A stretch of 64,000 bases of DNA, from assembly GCA_947499595.1 (NCBI GenBank), contig CANMOY010000001.1:124001-188000 (forward strand). The letters run 5' to 3'. Both the position numbers and the translations under genes were made by a program. Each line of letters opens with the position of its first letter. Within the stretch, counting starts at the first letter, position 1. The DNA is from an uncultured Mesonia sp. (GTDB lineage: Bacteria > Bacteroidota > Bacteroidia > Flavobacteriales > Flavobacteriaceae). Shown piece after piece: positions 50,747 to 60,185 of the stretch. The notes under the pieces were generated by a model. The model saw only the letters and a list, made by a program, of their open reading frames with translations, did not search any database and had not been told where the DNA came from.

Positions 50747-53140
50747 ATGGTAGGTAATTTAAGACAAAAAACAAAAGAGGATTTTCCTTTTTCTATTCAA
50801 GTTGGTTTTAAAAAGGTTATTGATGCGTATAAAAACCGTCTAAAAACTGAGAAAAAGCCTTTGGCTAAAAAGTATTTGAAAGAATTACTTGAATACATTG
50901 AAGATTTCCCTGAGCTTGAGACTGGTATTGACGATCTAGAACGCTTGTCGAAATTCGAGCAGCCTATTATTACCTTGTTAGATGACTTATTTCCAGACCT
51001 TTTAACCGAAAATGAAATTAAAGCCGCTGCGGTGCCTAAAACCGATATCTTTTTAGCTATTTCTTCTCGGTTTGAACGAATATTAAAGGAAGCCGGTAAA
51101 AATTTTGAACTAACCCCCAGAAATTTTGATAAGCAGTTAGATTATGTAAGTGGTTGTGTGCTTATTTTGAACAGTTTCTATAACTATAAAATAGATTTTA
51201 GCCGCCCCATTTATTATGATATTCCGAATAAAGAGGGGATTATAAAAACCTACCGCTTATCTGTAAATGCAGACTTTATTCAGTTTCATAAAACCGATAG
51301 CGCTCCAAAAATTACCGATGCCGATGTAGATGAGTTGTTATTGAACCCAGATGATCTCAAGATTTGGAAAGAAAAATTCCCGCCAAATAGTTATATTTTT
51401 AAGGGTTTTACCTTATTGAATCTTACAGATATAACCATTGATGACGGTATTTCAGATTTGAAATCTGAATTGCTGAATAAGAAATTGCCAGAATCTACAA
51501 TGGCGAGCCTAATAGAGATTTTTAGATCTATTTTTAAAATACCAGATTTACAAATAGGCTTTACTTTATATGACCAAGCAAACAATAAGTTTGTAAAAAT
51601 GAGCCAAGATAAAAGCTCTTATATCAATAGTTTTATTTTAGATCAGGATGATTGTGTCAATTGTCCAAAAGCTTTATGTCAGCAAGGAATAGACCAGTTG
51701 ATAGAAAAAAAAGAAAATTTTGTCATCGCAAATGTTGAGCAATACGCTACCAAAACCCAACATAATTTACTTGCCGAAAATTTACTGGCTAAAGGTATAA
51801 AAAGTAGCATTTTTGCACCTGTAGCACGAGGTAATGACTTAATGGGAGTGCTTGAACTAGGCTCGTTGCGTAAAAATGAGCTAAACCGTATTAATGCCTC
51901 AAAACTAGACGATATACTACCTTATATTGTAATGGCTGTTGAACGGAATAAAGCAGAATTTGAAAATAGGATTAAAGCAGTAATACAATCGGAGTGTACT
52001 AGTATCCACCCAAGTGTTCTTTGGGTATTTGAGCAAGAAGCTGAGCGCTATATTAATGATTTAGAACAAGATGGTATAGCTTCATTCAGAGACATCGGAT
52101 TCAAAGATATTTATCCGTTATACGGACAAATCGATATTGTAGGATCATCTGATGAACGAAATAGAGCTATCCAAAAAGACCTATTGAGTCAATTGCAAAT
52201 CATTACTAAATTGGTAGAAAAAGCTTTTGAAATAGAATCAATACCTATTTATGAGCAAATTATTTTTAGGATTAATGAATTTAAAAAAGAATTAAAAGAA
52301 AACTTAAATGCATCAAGTGAGCAGCGCATTATGAATTTTATTTATGATGAGTTAGATCCTTTGATAGAACACATCTATAACAATGAAAAAAGTTTAAGAT
52401 CAGAAATAGATGTTTATAAAGAAGATTTAAACTCTCAATCTGGGGTTATATATAACCATAGAAAGAATTATGATGATACTGTACAGCGCATTAATCGTAG
52501 CTTATCGCGCTATTTAGACAGGCAACAGCAAGAAGCCCAAAAAATGTATCCTCACTATTTTGAACGTTATAAAACTGATGGTGTAGAGCATAATATGTAC
52601 ATTGGAGCCGCTATGGTAAATAATAGGCCTTTTCATAAAGTTTATCTTTACAATTTGAGGCTTTGGCAGTTACAAACCATGTGCGAGATGGAGAATAAAT
52701 TTTATTCTATTCAAGAAGATTTGCCATTAAAATTAGACGCCGCATCACTCATTCTGGTTTTTAGTTCAACCTTATCGATCAAATACAGAATGGATGAGAA
52801 AAAATTTGATGTTGACGGTACCTACAACGCCAGGTATGAAATAATCAAAAAGCGAATAGATAAAGCATTTATCAAAAACACCGAAGAGCGAATAACACAG
52901 AAGGGTAAAATCGCTATTATTTACTCGCAAAAAACTGATGAGTTAGAGTACCTACGCTATATCAATTATTTACAAAAAAAGGATTATCTAGGCGAAGAAA
53001 TAGAAAAACTAGAGCTTGAAGACGTGCAAGGAGTAATAGGTTTAAAAGCTTTACGCGTTAGAGTTTTGTATCATTTACCAGATGAACCCAACCAAATTAA
53101 GTTCACCTATGAAGATTTGATGAACGAAATAAATCCGTAA
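50747..53140 (+). CDS. Large GAF-domain protein, cytoplasmic
   Basis: A 797-residue protein without signal or transmembrane segments. A GAF-like domain lies at about 255-400 (GFTLYDQANNKFVKM, DDCVNCPKALCQQG, SSIFAPVARGNDLMGVLELG), flanked by long helical regions. The C-DDCVNCPKALC cysteine cluster within it could bind a metal or cofactor, but that is speculation. Proteins of this size and layout are widespread in flavobacteria, with unknown function. It is convergent with the HD-PycTM gene. Confidence 0.8.
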   Translation: MVGNLRQKTKEDFPFSIQVGFKKVIDAYKNRLKTEKKPLAKKYLKELLEYIEDFPELETGIDDLERLSKFEQPIITLLDDLFPDLLTENEIKAAAVPKTDIFLAISSRFERILKEAGKNFELTPRNFDKQLDYVSGCVLILNSFYNYKIDFSRPIYYDIPNKEGIIKTYRLSVNADFIQFHKTDSAPKITDADVDELLLNPDDLKIWKEKFPPNSYIFKGFTLLNLTDITIDDGISDLKSELLNKKLPESTMASLIEIFRSIFKIPDLQIGFTLYDQANNKFVKMSQDKSSYINSFILDQDDCVNCPKALCQQGIDQLIEKKENFVIANVEQYATKTQHNLLAENLLAKGIKSSIFAPVARGNDLMGVLELGSLRKNELNRINASKLDDILPYIVMAVERNKAEFENRIKAVIQSECTSIHPSVLWVFEQEAERYINDLEQDGIASFRDIGFKDIYPLYGQIDIVGSSDERNRAIQKDLLSQLQIITKLVEKAFEIESIPIYEQIIFRINEFKKELKENLNASSEQRIMNFIYDELDPLIEHIYNNEKSLRSEIDVYKEDLNSQSGVIYNHRKNYDDTVQRINRSLSRYLDRQQQEAQKMYPHYFERYKTDGVEHNMYIGAAMVNNRPFHKVYLYNLRLWQLQTMCEMENKFYSIQEDLPLKLDAASLILVFSSTLSIKYRMDEKKFDVDGTYNARYEIIKKRIDKAFIKNTEERITQKGKIAIIYSQKTDELEYLRYINYLQKKDYLGEEIEKLELEDVQGVIGLKALRVRVLYHLPDEPNQIKFTYEDLMNEINP

Positions 53141-53148
53141 AGTAAACT

Positions 53149-53182
53149 AAATAACCAATTTAAACATAAAGCTTGGTTATTT
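53149..53182. terminator. Hairpin between convergent genes, possible terminator
   Basis: Arms AAATAACCAA (53149-53158) and TTGGTTATTT (53173-53182). There is only a short T tract. Confidence 0.5.
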
Positions 53183-53230
53183 AAAAATTAAGTAATCTTA
53201 TTTTTCTATTTGCTAGATTAAAGTTAATTT

Positions 53231-54415
53231 TTAAATTGTACTAAAAGCTAAGATAAAGGCTATAACCGATATGATTATACCAGTCATAAATATGGTATAA
53301 GTCCATCGTAATAGTTTATATTTTCTATTTAAAACTATTCCTAAAAGATAGAGATCCTTGGTTAGGGCCTCGTAGATATAATCATTATCTTTTAGAATTT
53401 CGTCAATCGCCCATTTATATTGGTCAAATTGCATTTTATGAAAATTACCGAAAAACAGAATATTTACCTCCCTATTTTTTACTTGCTCTTTAGTGAATTC
53501 TCCTGTACCAACATTGGGCCGAGTAGACATTATTGATAAAATCATGGAAGCGACACTAAAACAAACCAAAACCAAAGTAGGCATCATTAAGTGGCGGTTT
53601 GAAGCTGCATCTAATTTGGGTATAATATTGGCAAGTGCTAATGAAATTATAATAGCATTTACAGAAAGCAAAATGTTAGCTTTGGTGTCTGCAATATCAC
53701 TTAATTTTATATGATTGCGCAAGGCTGTGCGGTATAGGGTTTGAATTCCGCGGTCTGGATTGTTACTTTTGTATTTGGCTTTTAATTTTGCTTTAACTCT
53801 TTCTTTGTCTAATTTCTTTTTAAGCTTTTGCTGACTTTGAAGCAGATCTAATAGATTTTCTTCTTTTTGTGCTTTCCAGTTTTTAACGGCATATGGGGTA
53901 TAAAACTGGTGTTTCATCGTAAAAAGCTCGATGTTTTCTGCAATCCATTCTGTTGGCGAACAGTTCTTGATATTTAATAATTTGAGCTCTTGCCTTAATA
54001 ACTCACTTATATCTTCAAAATAGTCTTTTGCTAGATGAGAATAATCGGCATCTTTTATAATTTTATCTCCTAGTTTTTTAGGTTCAAGATGACTTTTTGT
54101 TTGTTCTATATAATGACAAACGCTTTCTATTAAGTCTGGATCTGCCTTTACCTTACTTAAAAACTCCCGAGCAATTATGATACTTTCATCCTCGTGTTGT
54201 TTGTAAGTCTTGATGTAACCAGTGTCATGTAGCAAAGCAGCTAAGATAAGAGGCTGATGCTCTTTAACATGAATTTCAGAATTTTCAATTAATTCTTTGG
54301 TACTTTTAACAACGCGCTTTGTATGATTGAAATTGTGATAAACAAATGTATTAGGTAATTTTGTAGCGAATAATTCAAAAACAAAAGTTTCTGTTTGTGC
54401 TATTAAATCTTTCAT
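53231..54415 (-). CDS. HD-domain protein fused to a Pycsar-effector-type membrane domain
   Basis: A 394-residue protein. The N-terminal HD phosphohydrolase domain (about 20-190) has all metal positions: H31, H63-D64 in ALLHDTGYIK, and D122 in IIKDADYSHLA. A charged coiled-coil linker follows (about 190-225, KKLKKKLDKERVKAKLKAK). The C-terminal 170 residues match the PycTM/DUF5706 module: KLSDIADTKANILLSVNAII, then membrane segments near 250-270, 280-300 and 370-392. In Pycsar defence such modules are cNMP-activated membrane disruptors, but no cyclase is nearby. It is divergent from the phosphoesterase-barrel gene, 55 bases away. The family call is strong; the biological role is open. Confidence 0.88.
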   Translation of the reverse strand: MKDLIAQTETFVFELFATKLPNTFVYHNFNHTKRVVKSTKELIENSEIHVKEHQPLILAALLHDTGYIKTYKQHEDESIIIAREFLSKVKADPDLIESVCHYIEQTKSHLEPKKLGDKIIKDADYSHLAKDYFEDISELLRQELKLLNIKNCSPTEWIAENIELFTMKHQFYTPYAVKNWKAQKEENLLDLLQSQQKLKKKLDKERVKAKLKAKYKSNNPDRGIQTLYRTALRNHIKLSDIADTKANILLSVNAIIISLALANIIPKLDAASNRHLMMPTLVLVCFSVASMILSIMSTRPNVGTGEFTKEQVKNREVNILFFGNFHKMQFDQYKWAIDEILKDNDYIYEALTKDLYLLGIVLNRKYKLLRWTYTIFMTGIIISVIAFILAFSTI

Positions 54416-54470
54416 AAGGTGCCTCGTTTATGTAAGCAAAGTACAAAAAAAGTAAACTGTATTTATATTT

Positions 54471-57400
54471 ATGAATAAAAATAACATACTTCTAACAATT
54501 TCCGTATTATTTTTTTTGGGTTGTGCCTCCTATGAACCAAAATATAGAAACCAACAAGAATTTTTAGATACCAGCTATCCGGCTCATAAAGAACTGGCGC
54601 ATCGCTTTTTACTTGTAGGCGATGCCGGCTATGCCAAAGAAAATGGGAAATCTGATGGTATGAAAGTTTTTGACCAAGCCTTAGAAGCATTTAATGTGAA
54701 AAATTCACATACTTTATTTTTAGGGGATAACATATACCCAGACGGAATGCCAGAAGTAGGAGATCCAGGTAGAGCTGAGGCTGAATATCGTATGGGAGTT
54801 CAAATTGAGGCGAGTACACCAAGTCTTGGTGAGGTAGTATTCATACCAGGAAATCACGATTGGTATCATAACAGAATTCATAGCCTAAAAGAACAGCGTG
54901 ATTTTATTGCCAAACATATGCCCAATAAAAAAGATACTTGGGCACCCAAAACAGGTTGTGGTTTTGAGGTGCGTGATATTTCAGATGATGTGGCCTTAAT
55001 TATTTTAGATACGCAATGGTATCTAGAAAACTGGGATAAAAGCCCTACTATTAATGATAATTGCCCAGAAATTAAAACACGAGAGGCCTTCTTGCAAGAA
55101 TTTGAATCAGAATTAAAGAAAAATCAAAATAAGAATATTGTTGTGGCTACACACCACCCGCTTTATACTAATGGTGTACATGGTGGTACCTATCCAATAG
55201 AAAGACACCTTTATCCTTCACAAAAGACCATTCCATTACCCATTCTAGGTTCTTTAGCTGCATTGATACGCACAACTGGCGGAGTAAGTATTCAGGACGC
55301 TCAAAACGAGCGTTATAAATCTATGGTTGATCGTTTGTCTACTATTGCTCACGAATACGAGAATGTAATTTTTGTTTCGGGGCATGAACACAATTTGCAG
55401 TACAATATTTTTGAGGGAGTACATCAAATAGTTTCTGGATCTGGTTCTAAATTATCTTATGCCAACTTAAGAAATACAGGGCAATTTGCTTATCCTGGTC
55501 AAGGTATGGCGGTATACGATATTTTTAAAGACGGCTCTACCTTTGTTCGATTTTATAATTTAAAGGATGGAGAGTTAAATGAAATTTATCGCAAAGAAGT
55601 TTTTCCAGCTAGAAAAAGTCCAGATCGGTTTATAAAGGATTTTTCAAAATATGAACAAAAATTCACCAAAGCTTCAATCTATAAAAACGCAGACCAAGAA
55701 AAAGAAAAAAACAAATTATTCACCAGTATTTGGGGGAATCATTACAGAGATCTCTATTACCAGCAGATTCAAGTGCCAGTTGCTTTTCTAGATACACTCT
55801 ACGGCGGATTAAAAGTTGTTCGTGCAGGAGGTGGTCATCAGACTAAATCTTTGCGATTGGAGGATAAACAAGGAAGGGATTATAATTTACGAGCATTAAA
55901 AAAGAATGCACTTCAATTTTTACAAACGGTCGCCTTTAAGGATAAAAAAATTAAAGATGATTTCAAAAATACTTTAGCTCAGGAAGCTATTGAAGATTTT
56001 TATACGGCTGCACATCCTTATGGATTTCTTGTTGTGCCTACACTGGCTAAAGCTATTGGTGTAGCTCATACCAATCCTAAATTGTTTTACATTCCAAAAC
56101 AAGCCACTTTAGGGAACTATAATGACGAGTATGGCGATGAAATATATATGCTTGTTGAAAGACCTGAAGATGATTGGGTAGGTTCTGGTAAATTCAACAA
56201 TCCGAATAAAGATATTCAAAGCAGTTCAGGTTTATTTGAGCACCTTAGAAGGGATGAAGAGTATAAATTAGACGAGTCTGCTTATATACGCGCCAGATTG
56301 TTTGATATGCTTTTGGGCGATTGGGATAGGCACCAAGATCAATGGAGATGGGGTGAAAATAAAATGCCAAATGGTGATAAAGTTTTTTATCCTATACCAC
56401 GAGATCGCGATCAAGTATTTTCTAATTACGATGGTGCTTTTTTTGCCACGGTTAGAGGAATAGCGGGTTTTGCAAATCAATTTGGGACTTATGAGCCCAT
56501 GATTAAAGATTTAGCTTGGTTTAATTCGGCTGCAGCCGGATTAGACCGTACTTTAATTCAAAATCAAGGAAAAGGAGCTTGGATTCAACAAGCTAAATTT
56601 ATTCAACAAAATTTGAAAGATGAAGACATCGAAATAGCTTTTAAAAGACTTCCTAAAGAAATATATCAACACGAATCAACTAAGTATATACTAGAAACCT
56701 TAAAGAAAAGAAGAGATAATATAGCCGAAATTGCCATTAATTATTATGCTTTTATAGCCAAACTGGCAATCGTGACCGCCACAGATAAAGATGATTTTAT
56801 TGATATTACTAGGCTAAAGAATGGAGATACGCGTATTGTTGTTTACAGAAACATAAAGGGAAAAAGAAAGTATTTGGTTAGCGATAAGGTTTATAGAAAA
56901 AGCGAGACAAAAGAAATATGGGTTTATGGTTTAGATGATGATGACGAGTTTTTAGTTGAAGGGGAAGACAAAAAACCAATCCGTCTAAAAATCATAGGTG
57001 GCCAAAATAACGATATTTATAAAGTATATAATAAACACAATTTAAAGATTTATGATCATAAGTCTTTACCTAATACTTTTGAGCAAGGTGAAAAAGCCAA
57101 AATTAGATTAACCGATAGTTATGAAATAAATACTTTTGATAAGGATAAACGTATATTTAATGCGTCTACAGTATTACCTGCCTTGGGCTATAATCCAGAT
57201 GACGGGGTAATTGTTGGCCTACAAGGTACTTATACAACAAATAAGTTTAAACGCAACCCTTATTCTTCTCAATATAAATTAAAAGCTGGATATTATTTTG
57301 CTACTCAAGGGTTTGATTTGGAAGCAAGAGGTGAGTGGGCAAATATTTTTGGTAACTATAACTTGTGGACTAAAGGCCGAATTACCAGTCATAATTTTGC

Positions 57401-58211
57401 CGTAAATTATTTTGGTTTAGGAAATAATACGCAAAACCAAGAGTACACACAAGATAAAAGTTTTGACTTTAATAGAGTTAAGTTAAGTCGGGGAGAAGTA
57501 GAGGTCGGTGCTATAAATAGAACTCCTTTCGGCAGTATCTTTGAAGGTAGTTTAGGATTTGAAACCGTGGAATTAGATGATTCACCTAATCGTTATATTT
57601 CTGAAATAGCTTCACTAAGCGATCCTAATTTATTTGAACGGAAATACTTTGCAAAATTTGATGCCAGTTATACCTATGAGAGTTATGATAATTATTTAAA
57701 CCCATCGCGAGGAATGAAGTTTAAATTAAATCTAGGTGCTACCCTAAATACCAAAAATACAGAAAGGTATTTTGGGAGAATAGAACCCTCCATTTTATTT
57801 TATAATGCTATTTCTACCAATAGAAAACTGGTATTAAAAACTCATTTAAATTCAAAAGTCCTTCTTGGTGATGATTTTGAATTTTATCAAGGAGCGCAAT
57901 TAGGTGGCGACAATGGATTAAGAGGGTATAGAAATGAACGGTTTACAGGAGAATCTTTTTTAGTTACCGGTGCAGATTTGCGGTATAGTTTTAATCAATT
58001 TACAACACGATTTTTGCCATTTCAAATTGGAGTGTTCGGTGGTGCCGATTTAGGTAGAGTATGGTTAGATGGAGAAGATAGTAATAAGTGGCATCCAGAT
58101 TACGGTGGTGGTGTTTTTATAACCTCAGCCAACGCTGTAAATGGAACTTTAAATCTATTTCACGGAGATGAAGGTTGGCGCTTTAGTTTTGGTTTTGGAG
58201 TTAGTTTCTAA
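54471..58211 (+). CDS. Metallophosphoesterase / kinase-like / Omp85-type barrel fusion lipoprotein
   Basis: A 1246-residue protein with lipobox FFLGC18. Domain 1 (about 40-330) is a calcineurin-like phosphoesterase: GD51AG, LGD86N, GNH129D, ATHHP and SGHEHN. The middle (about 440-760) is unassigned but carries kinase-like motifs. One is a glycine-rich AGGGHQTKSLRL at 452-463 followed by an LRALKK strand (473-478). Another is a catalytic-loop-like GD617WD619RHQDQW (616-625), and the last is PIPRD645RD647 in a metal-loop position, as in CotH/FAM20-type atypical kinases. The C-terminus (about 860-1246) is an Omp85/BamA-like barrel with GLRGY at 1149-1153. It is probably outer-membrane bound. Domains 1 and 3 are confident; the kinase resemblance is my inference. 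Confidence 0.8.
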   Translation: MNKNNILLTISVLFFLGCASYEPKYRNQQEFLDTSYPAHKELAHRFLLVGDAGYAKENGKSDGMKVFDQALEAFNVKNSHTLFLGDNIYPDGMPEVGDPGRAEAEYRMGVQIEASTPSLGEVVFIPGNHDWYHNRIHSLKEQRDFIAKHMPNKKDTWAPKTGCGFEVRDISDDVALIILDTQWYLENWDKSPTINDNCPEIKTREAFLQEFESELKKNQNKNIVVATHHPLYTNGVHGGTYPIERHLYPSQKTIPLPILGSLAALIRTTGGVSIQDAQNERYKSMVDRLSTIAHEYENVIFVSGHEHNLQYNIFEGVHQIVSGSGSKLSYANLRNTGQFAYPGQGMAVYDIFKDGSTFVRFYNLKDGELNEIYRKEVFPARKSPDRFIKDFSKYEQKFTKASIYKNADQEKEKNKLFTSIWGNHYRDLYYQQIQVPVAFLDTLYGGLKVVRAGGGHQTKSLRLEDKQGRDYNLRALKKNALQFLQTVAFKDKKIKDDFKNTLAQEAIEDFYTAAHPYGFLVVPTLAKAIGVAHTNPKLFYIPKQATLGNYNDEYGDEIYMLVERPEDDWVGSGKFNNPNKDIQSSSGLFEHLRRDEEYKLDESAYIRARLFDMLLGDWDRHQDQWRWGENKMPNGDKVFYPIPRDRDQVFSNYDGAFFATVRGIAGFANQFGTYEPMIKDLAWFNSAAAGLDRTLIQNQGKGAWIQQAKFIQQNLKDEDIEIAFKRLPKEIYQHESTKYILETLKKRRDNIAEIAINYYAFIAKLAIVTATDKDDFIDITRLKNGDTRIVVYRNIKGKRKYLVSDKVYRKSETKEIWVYGLDDDDEFLVEGEDKKPIRLKIIGGQNNDIYKVYNKHNLKIYDHKSLPNTFEQGEKAKIRLTDSYEINTFDKDKRIFNASTVLPALGYNPDDGVIVGLQGTYTTNKFKRNPYSSQYKLKAGYYFATQGFDLEARGEWANIFGNYNLWTKGRITSHNFAVNYFGLGNNTQNQEYTQDKSFDFNRVKLSRGEVEVGAINRTPFGSIFEGSLGFETVELDDSPNRYISEIASLSDPNLFERKYFAKFDASYTYESYDNYLNPSRGMKFKLNLGATLNTKNTERYFGRIEPSILFYNAISTNRKLVLKTHLNSKVLLGDDFEFYQGAQLGGDNGLRGYRNERFTGESFLVTGADLRYSFNQFTTRFLPFQIGVFGGADLGRVWLDGEDSNKWHPDYGGGVFITSANAVNGTLNLFHGDEGWRFSFGFGVSF

Positions 58212-58249
58212 ATAAAAAGAGTCTGGTAAAACACCAGACTCTTTTTATT
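58211..58249. terminator. Bidirectional rho-independent terminator
   Basis: 17-bp arms (58211-58227 and 58233-58249) built on AGAGTCTGGT. It lies between convergent genes. Confidence 0.85.
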
Positions 58250-58266
58250 TAATAATGAATTGTATT

Positions 58267-59172
58267 CTATGAATTTTGTTTAAAGGATATAGTTTCAGAT
58301 CTGAATTTGTTTTTGCCAAAATCTAATGTTCTTATTGGGAAAGGTATATTGATGTCATTTTCATCAAAAGCTTTCTTAAGAGCTACAATAGCCTTGTGCT
58401 TAGCAAAAAGAACATCCCGTTGTTTAGAAACATCGGTCCAAAATCGAATTGTGAAATTAATAGAACTATCACCAAATTCTGTAAAAGCCAATTCAACTTC
58501 TTCTAAGTTTTCCTGACTAAATAATTCAGCGATTGTCGATTTAGCAATTTTCTCAACACTTTCTAAATCGGATTCATAACCTACTCCACAAGCCAGTGAA
58601 ACACGTGATCTTTGAGTATTAGAGAAATTTTTAAAAGGATTTTCAACAATTTTCACATTGGGTATAACCACCAAATTGTTATCGGATTGCTTAATGACAA
58701 CATTACGTAAATTTACTTCTATAACCTCACCTGCAAAACCATTCGACTCAATCCAATCTCCAACTTCTAATTCTGGTCTAAAACTGAGTATAACTCCAGA
58801 GAATGTATTATGTAGAGTGCCTTGAAGGGCCAAACCTATGGCTAGACCAACTACCCCAGCACCAGCTAGCACAGAGGTTAAAACTTTGTTTAAATCTAAA
58901 ACGCCTAAGGCCACGAAAAAACCAATGGCAATTACAATGACTTTAACAACACTTGTTGAAATATTAATGATAGAGCGTGCTACGTTTTTATGCTCTAACA
59001 GTCGTCTAATTAGTTTAACGATGTATTTTGCCAGTAAGTAAAATACGATTAATACTAAAATTGCCAAAATTATATTTGGCAATTTTAGTATTAAGGCATC
59101 CAACCATCCACCTAATTTATTCCATAAATCGGCTACGGCATCTGTAATGTTAAAAACCGAGTCTTCTTTCAT
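58267..59172 (-). CDS. MscS family mechanosensitive channel
   Basis: A protein of about 300 residues with three N-terminal transmembrane segments. The pore-lining third helix is VLTSVLAGAGVVGLAIGLAL, followed by the MscS beta domain (GVILSFRPELEVGDWIESNG). It releases solutes under hypo-osmotic shock. The ATG at 59172, 11 bases after the dps stop, is chosen; upstream ATGs at 59190 and 59193 would overlap dps. It is cotranscribed with dps. Confidence 0.92.
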   Translation of the reverse strand: MKEDSVFNITDAVADLWNKLGGWLDALILKLPNIILAILVLIVFYLLAKYIVKLIRRLLEHKNVARSIINISTSVVKVIVIAIGFFVALGVLDLNKVLTSVLAGAGVVGLAIGLALQGTLHNTFSGVILSFRPELEVGDWIESNGFAGEVIEVNLRNVVIKQSDNNLVVIPNVKIVENPFKNFSNTQRSRVSLACGVGYESDLESVEKIAKSTIAELFSQENLEEVELAFTEFGDSSINFTIRFWTDVSKQRDVLFAKHKAIVALKKAFDENDINIPFPIRTLDFGKNKFRSETISFKQNS

Positions 59173-59182
59173 ATAAGAGGTT

Positions 59183-59680
59183 TTATGCATCAATAGCTTT
59201 ATGAGTATCTTCGGTTTTCATTGACCAAGCATCTAGCATCCAACTAGTTTTTTCTAATTCACCTATATATGCTCCAATCATATCAATTGTACCTTCATCC
59301 TCGGCGTCATCTGCTTTTTCAACCACCAAACGCATTTGCTTTAAAATTTTGCTATGATCCTCTAAAAGTTCTTTTACCATGGCTTTATCAGTCTTTTTAG
59401 AAGTTGATTCTTTAATGTTTGACAAGTCTAAGTATTCTGAATAGTTACTTGAGGGTTGATATCTTAGGGTTAAAATACGTTCTGCAATTTCATCAATTTT
59501 TTCTTTTGCATCGTTATACATTTCTTCAAATTGCTCGTGCAAATAGAAAAAACTAGTACCTACAATATTCCAATGAAAGTTTCTTAGTTTCTGGTAATAC
59601 ATATGGTAATCGGCCAGCAAAACATCCAATTGTTTAACTGTTTTACTTGTTTTTTCGTTGTTTAGATTTAAATAACTCAT
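59183..59680 (-). CDS. dps: Dps family ferritin-like protein
   Basis: A 165-residue ferritin-like protein that stores iron and protects DNA during starvation and oxidative stress. The Dps ferroxidase pattern YQKLRNFHWNIVGTSFFYLH...EEMYNDAKEKIDEIAERI is present. The ATG at 59680 begins a normal Dps N-terminus and lies after the -7 box, so the in-frame extension to 59731 is rejected. Confidence 0.93.
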   Translation of the reverse strand: MSYLNLNNEKTSKTVKQLDVLLADYHMYYQKLRNFHWNIVGTSFFYLHEQFEEMYNDAKEKIDEIAERILTLRYQPSSNYSEYLDLSNIKESTSKKTDKAMVKELLEDHSKILKQMRLVVEKADDAEDEGTIDMIGAYIGELEKTSWMLDAWSMKTEDTHKAIDA

Positions 59681-59701
59681 ATTTTCTTTTTTAATTTTAA
59701 A

Positions 59702-59709
59702 CAAAAATA
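59702..59709 (-). promoter_or_regulatory. Candidate -7 box for dps-mscS
   Basis: TATTTTTG on the minus strand, 21 bases before the dps ATG at 59680. Confidence 0.55.
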
Positions 59710-59761
59710 CTATAAATAAAAATGATTGCAAACAAGTTTAATATAAGATTAACTTATTTCT

Positions 59762-60055
59762 TTAACGTTTTAATTTATTCAGGAGTTCTTCAGAGATTTG
59801 CCCGCTATAGGTGCCATAGGCATCTGTCAATAATTCCTTTTTGCCATTTTTGGTTGTAATAGCGTAAAGAATAGAATTATCTGAAGGATTAGACATCCCT
59901 TCAAATCTATATACCTTGTCTATTTCAAACTCATTTGGTTTATAACTTTCTTTGTCTTTTTTGTTTTCTATGTGCTCATCCAATAAATTAAAATCATAAG
60001 TATACCCTTTTTCTTTTAATTGATTCATCGCCTGTGATAAAGTTTTATATTCCAT
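59762..60055 (-). CDS. Small soluble protein of unknown function
   Basis: A 97-residue protein starting MEYKTLSQAMNQLKEKGYTYDFNL, a small family frequent in flavobacteria and sometimes mislabelled phosphoribosylpyrophosphate synthetase. It has no PRPP-binding motif and is far too short for that enzyme. A C-terminal strand region (YRFEGMSNPSDNSILYAITT) follows. The ATG at 60055 fits the family start and lies downstream of a -7 box. The function is unknown. Confidence 0.75.
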   Translation of the reverse strand: MEYKTLSQAMNQLKEKGYTYDFNLLDEHIENKKDKESYKPNEFEIDKVYRFEGMSNPSDNSILYAITTKNGKKELLTDAYGTYSGQISEELLNKLKR

Positions 60056-60094
60056 AATTTTTTTGTTTGAATTTAGTATAAAGCTTAAAGAATT

Positions 60095-60102
60095 CAAATT
60101 TA
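60095..60102 (-). promoter_or_regulatory. Candidate -7 box for the 97-residue protein gene
   Basis: TAAATTTG on the minus strand, 39 bases before the ATG at 60055. Confidence 0.4.
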
Positions 60103-60130
60103 AACGACTTGTTTAGTATAAATTTAACGC

Positions 60131-60160
60131 AAAAAAAAGGCAATGAATTTCATTGCCTTT
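60131..60160 (-). terminator. Rho-independent terminator after dnaN
   Basis: Arms AAAGGCAATGA (60136-60146) and TCATTGCCTTT (60150-60160), with a run of eight T on the minus strand, just downstream of dnaN. Confidence 0.8.
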
Positions 60161-60185
60161 ACTAATTTTTATGAGATAATATTGC

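Noticed and set aside
53231-54415. Complete Pycsar anti-phage system
   Set aside because: Only the effector-type module is present, fused to an HD domain. No PycC-like cyclase or other defence gene lies within the window, and neighbours look like core genes.
59762-60055. Phosphoribosylpyrophosphate synthetase
   Set aside because: The family label is common for this small protein, but at 97 residues without a PRPP-binding loop it cannot be that enzyme.
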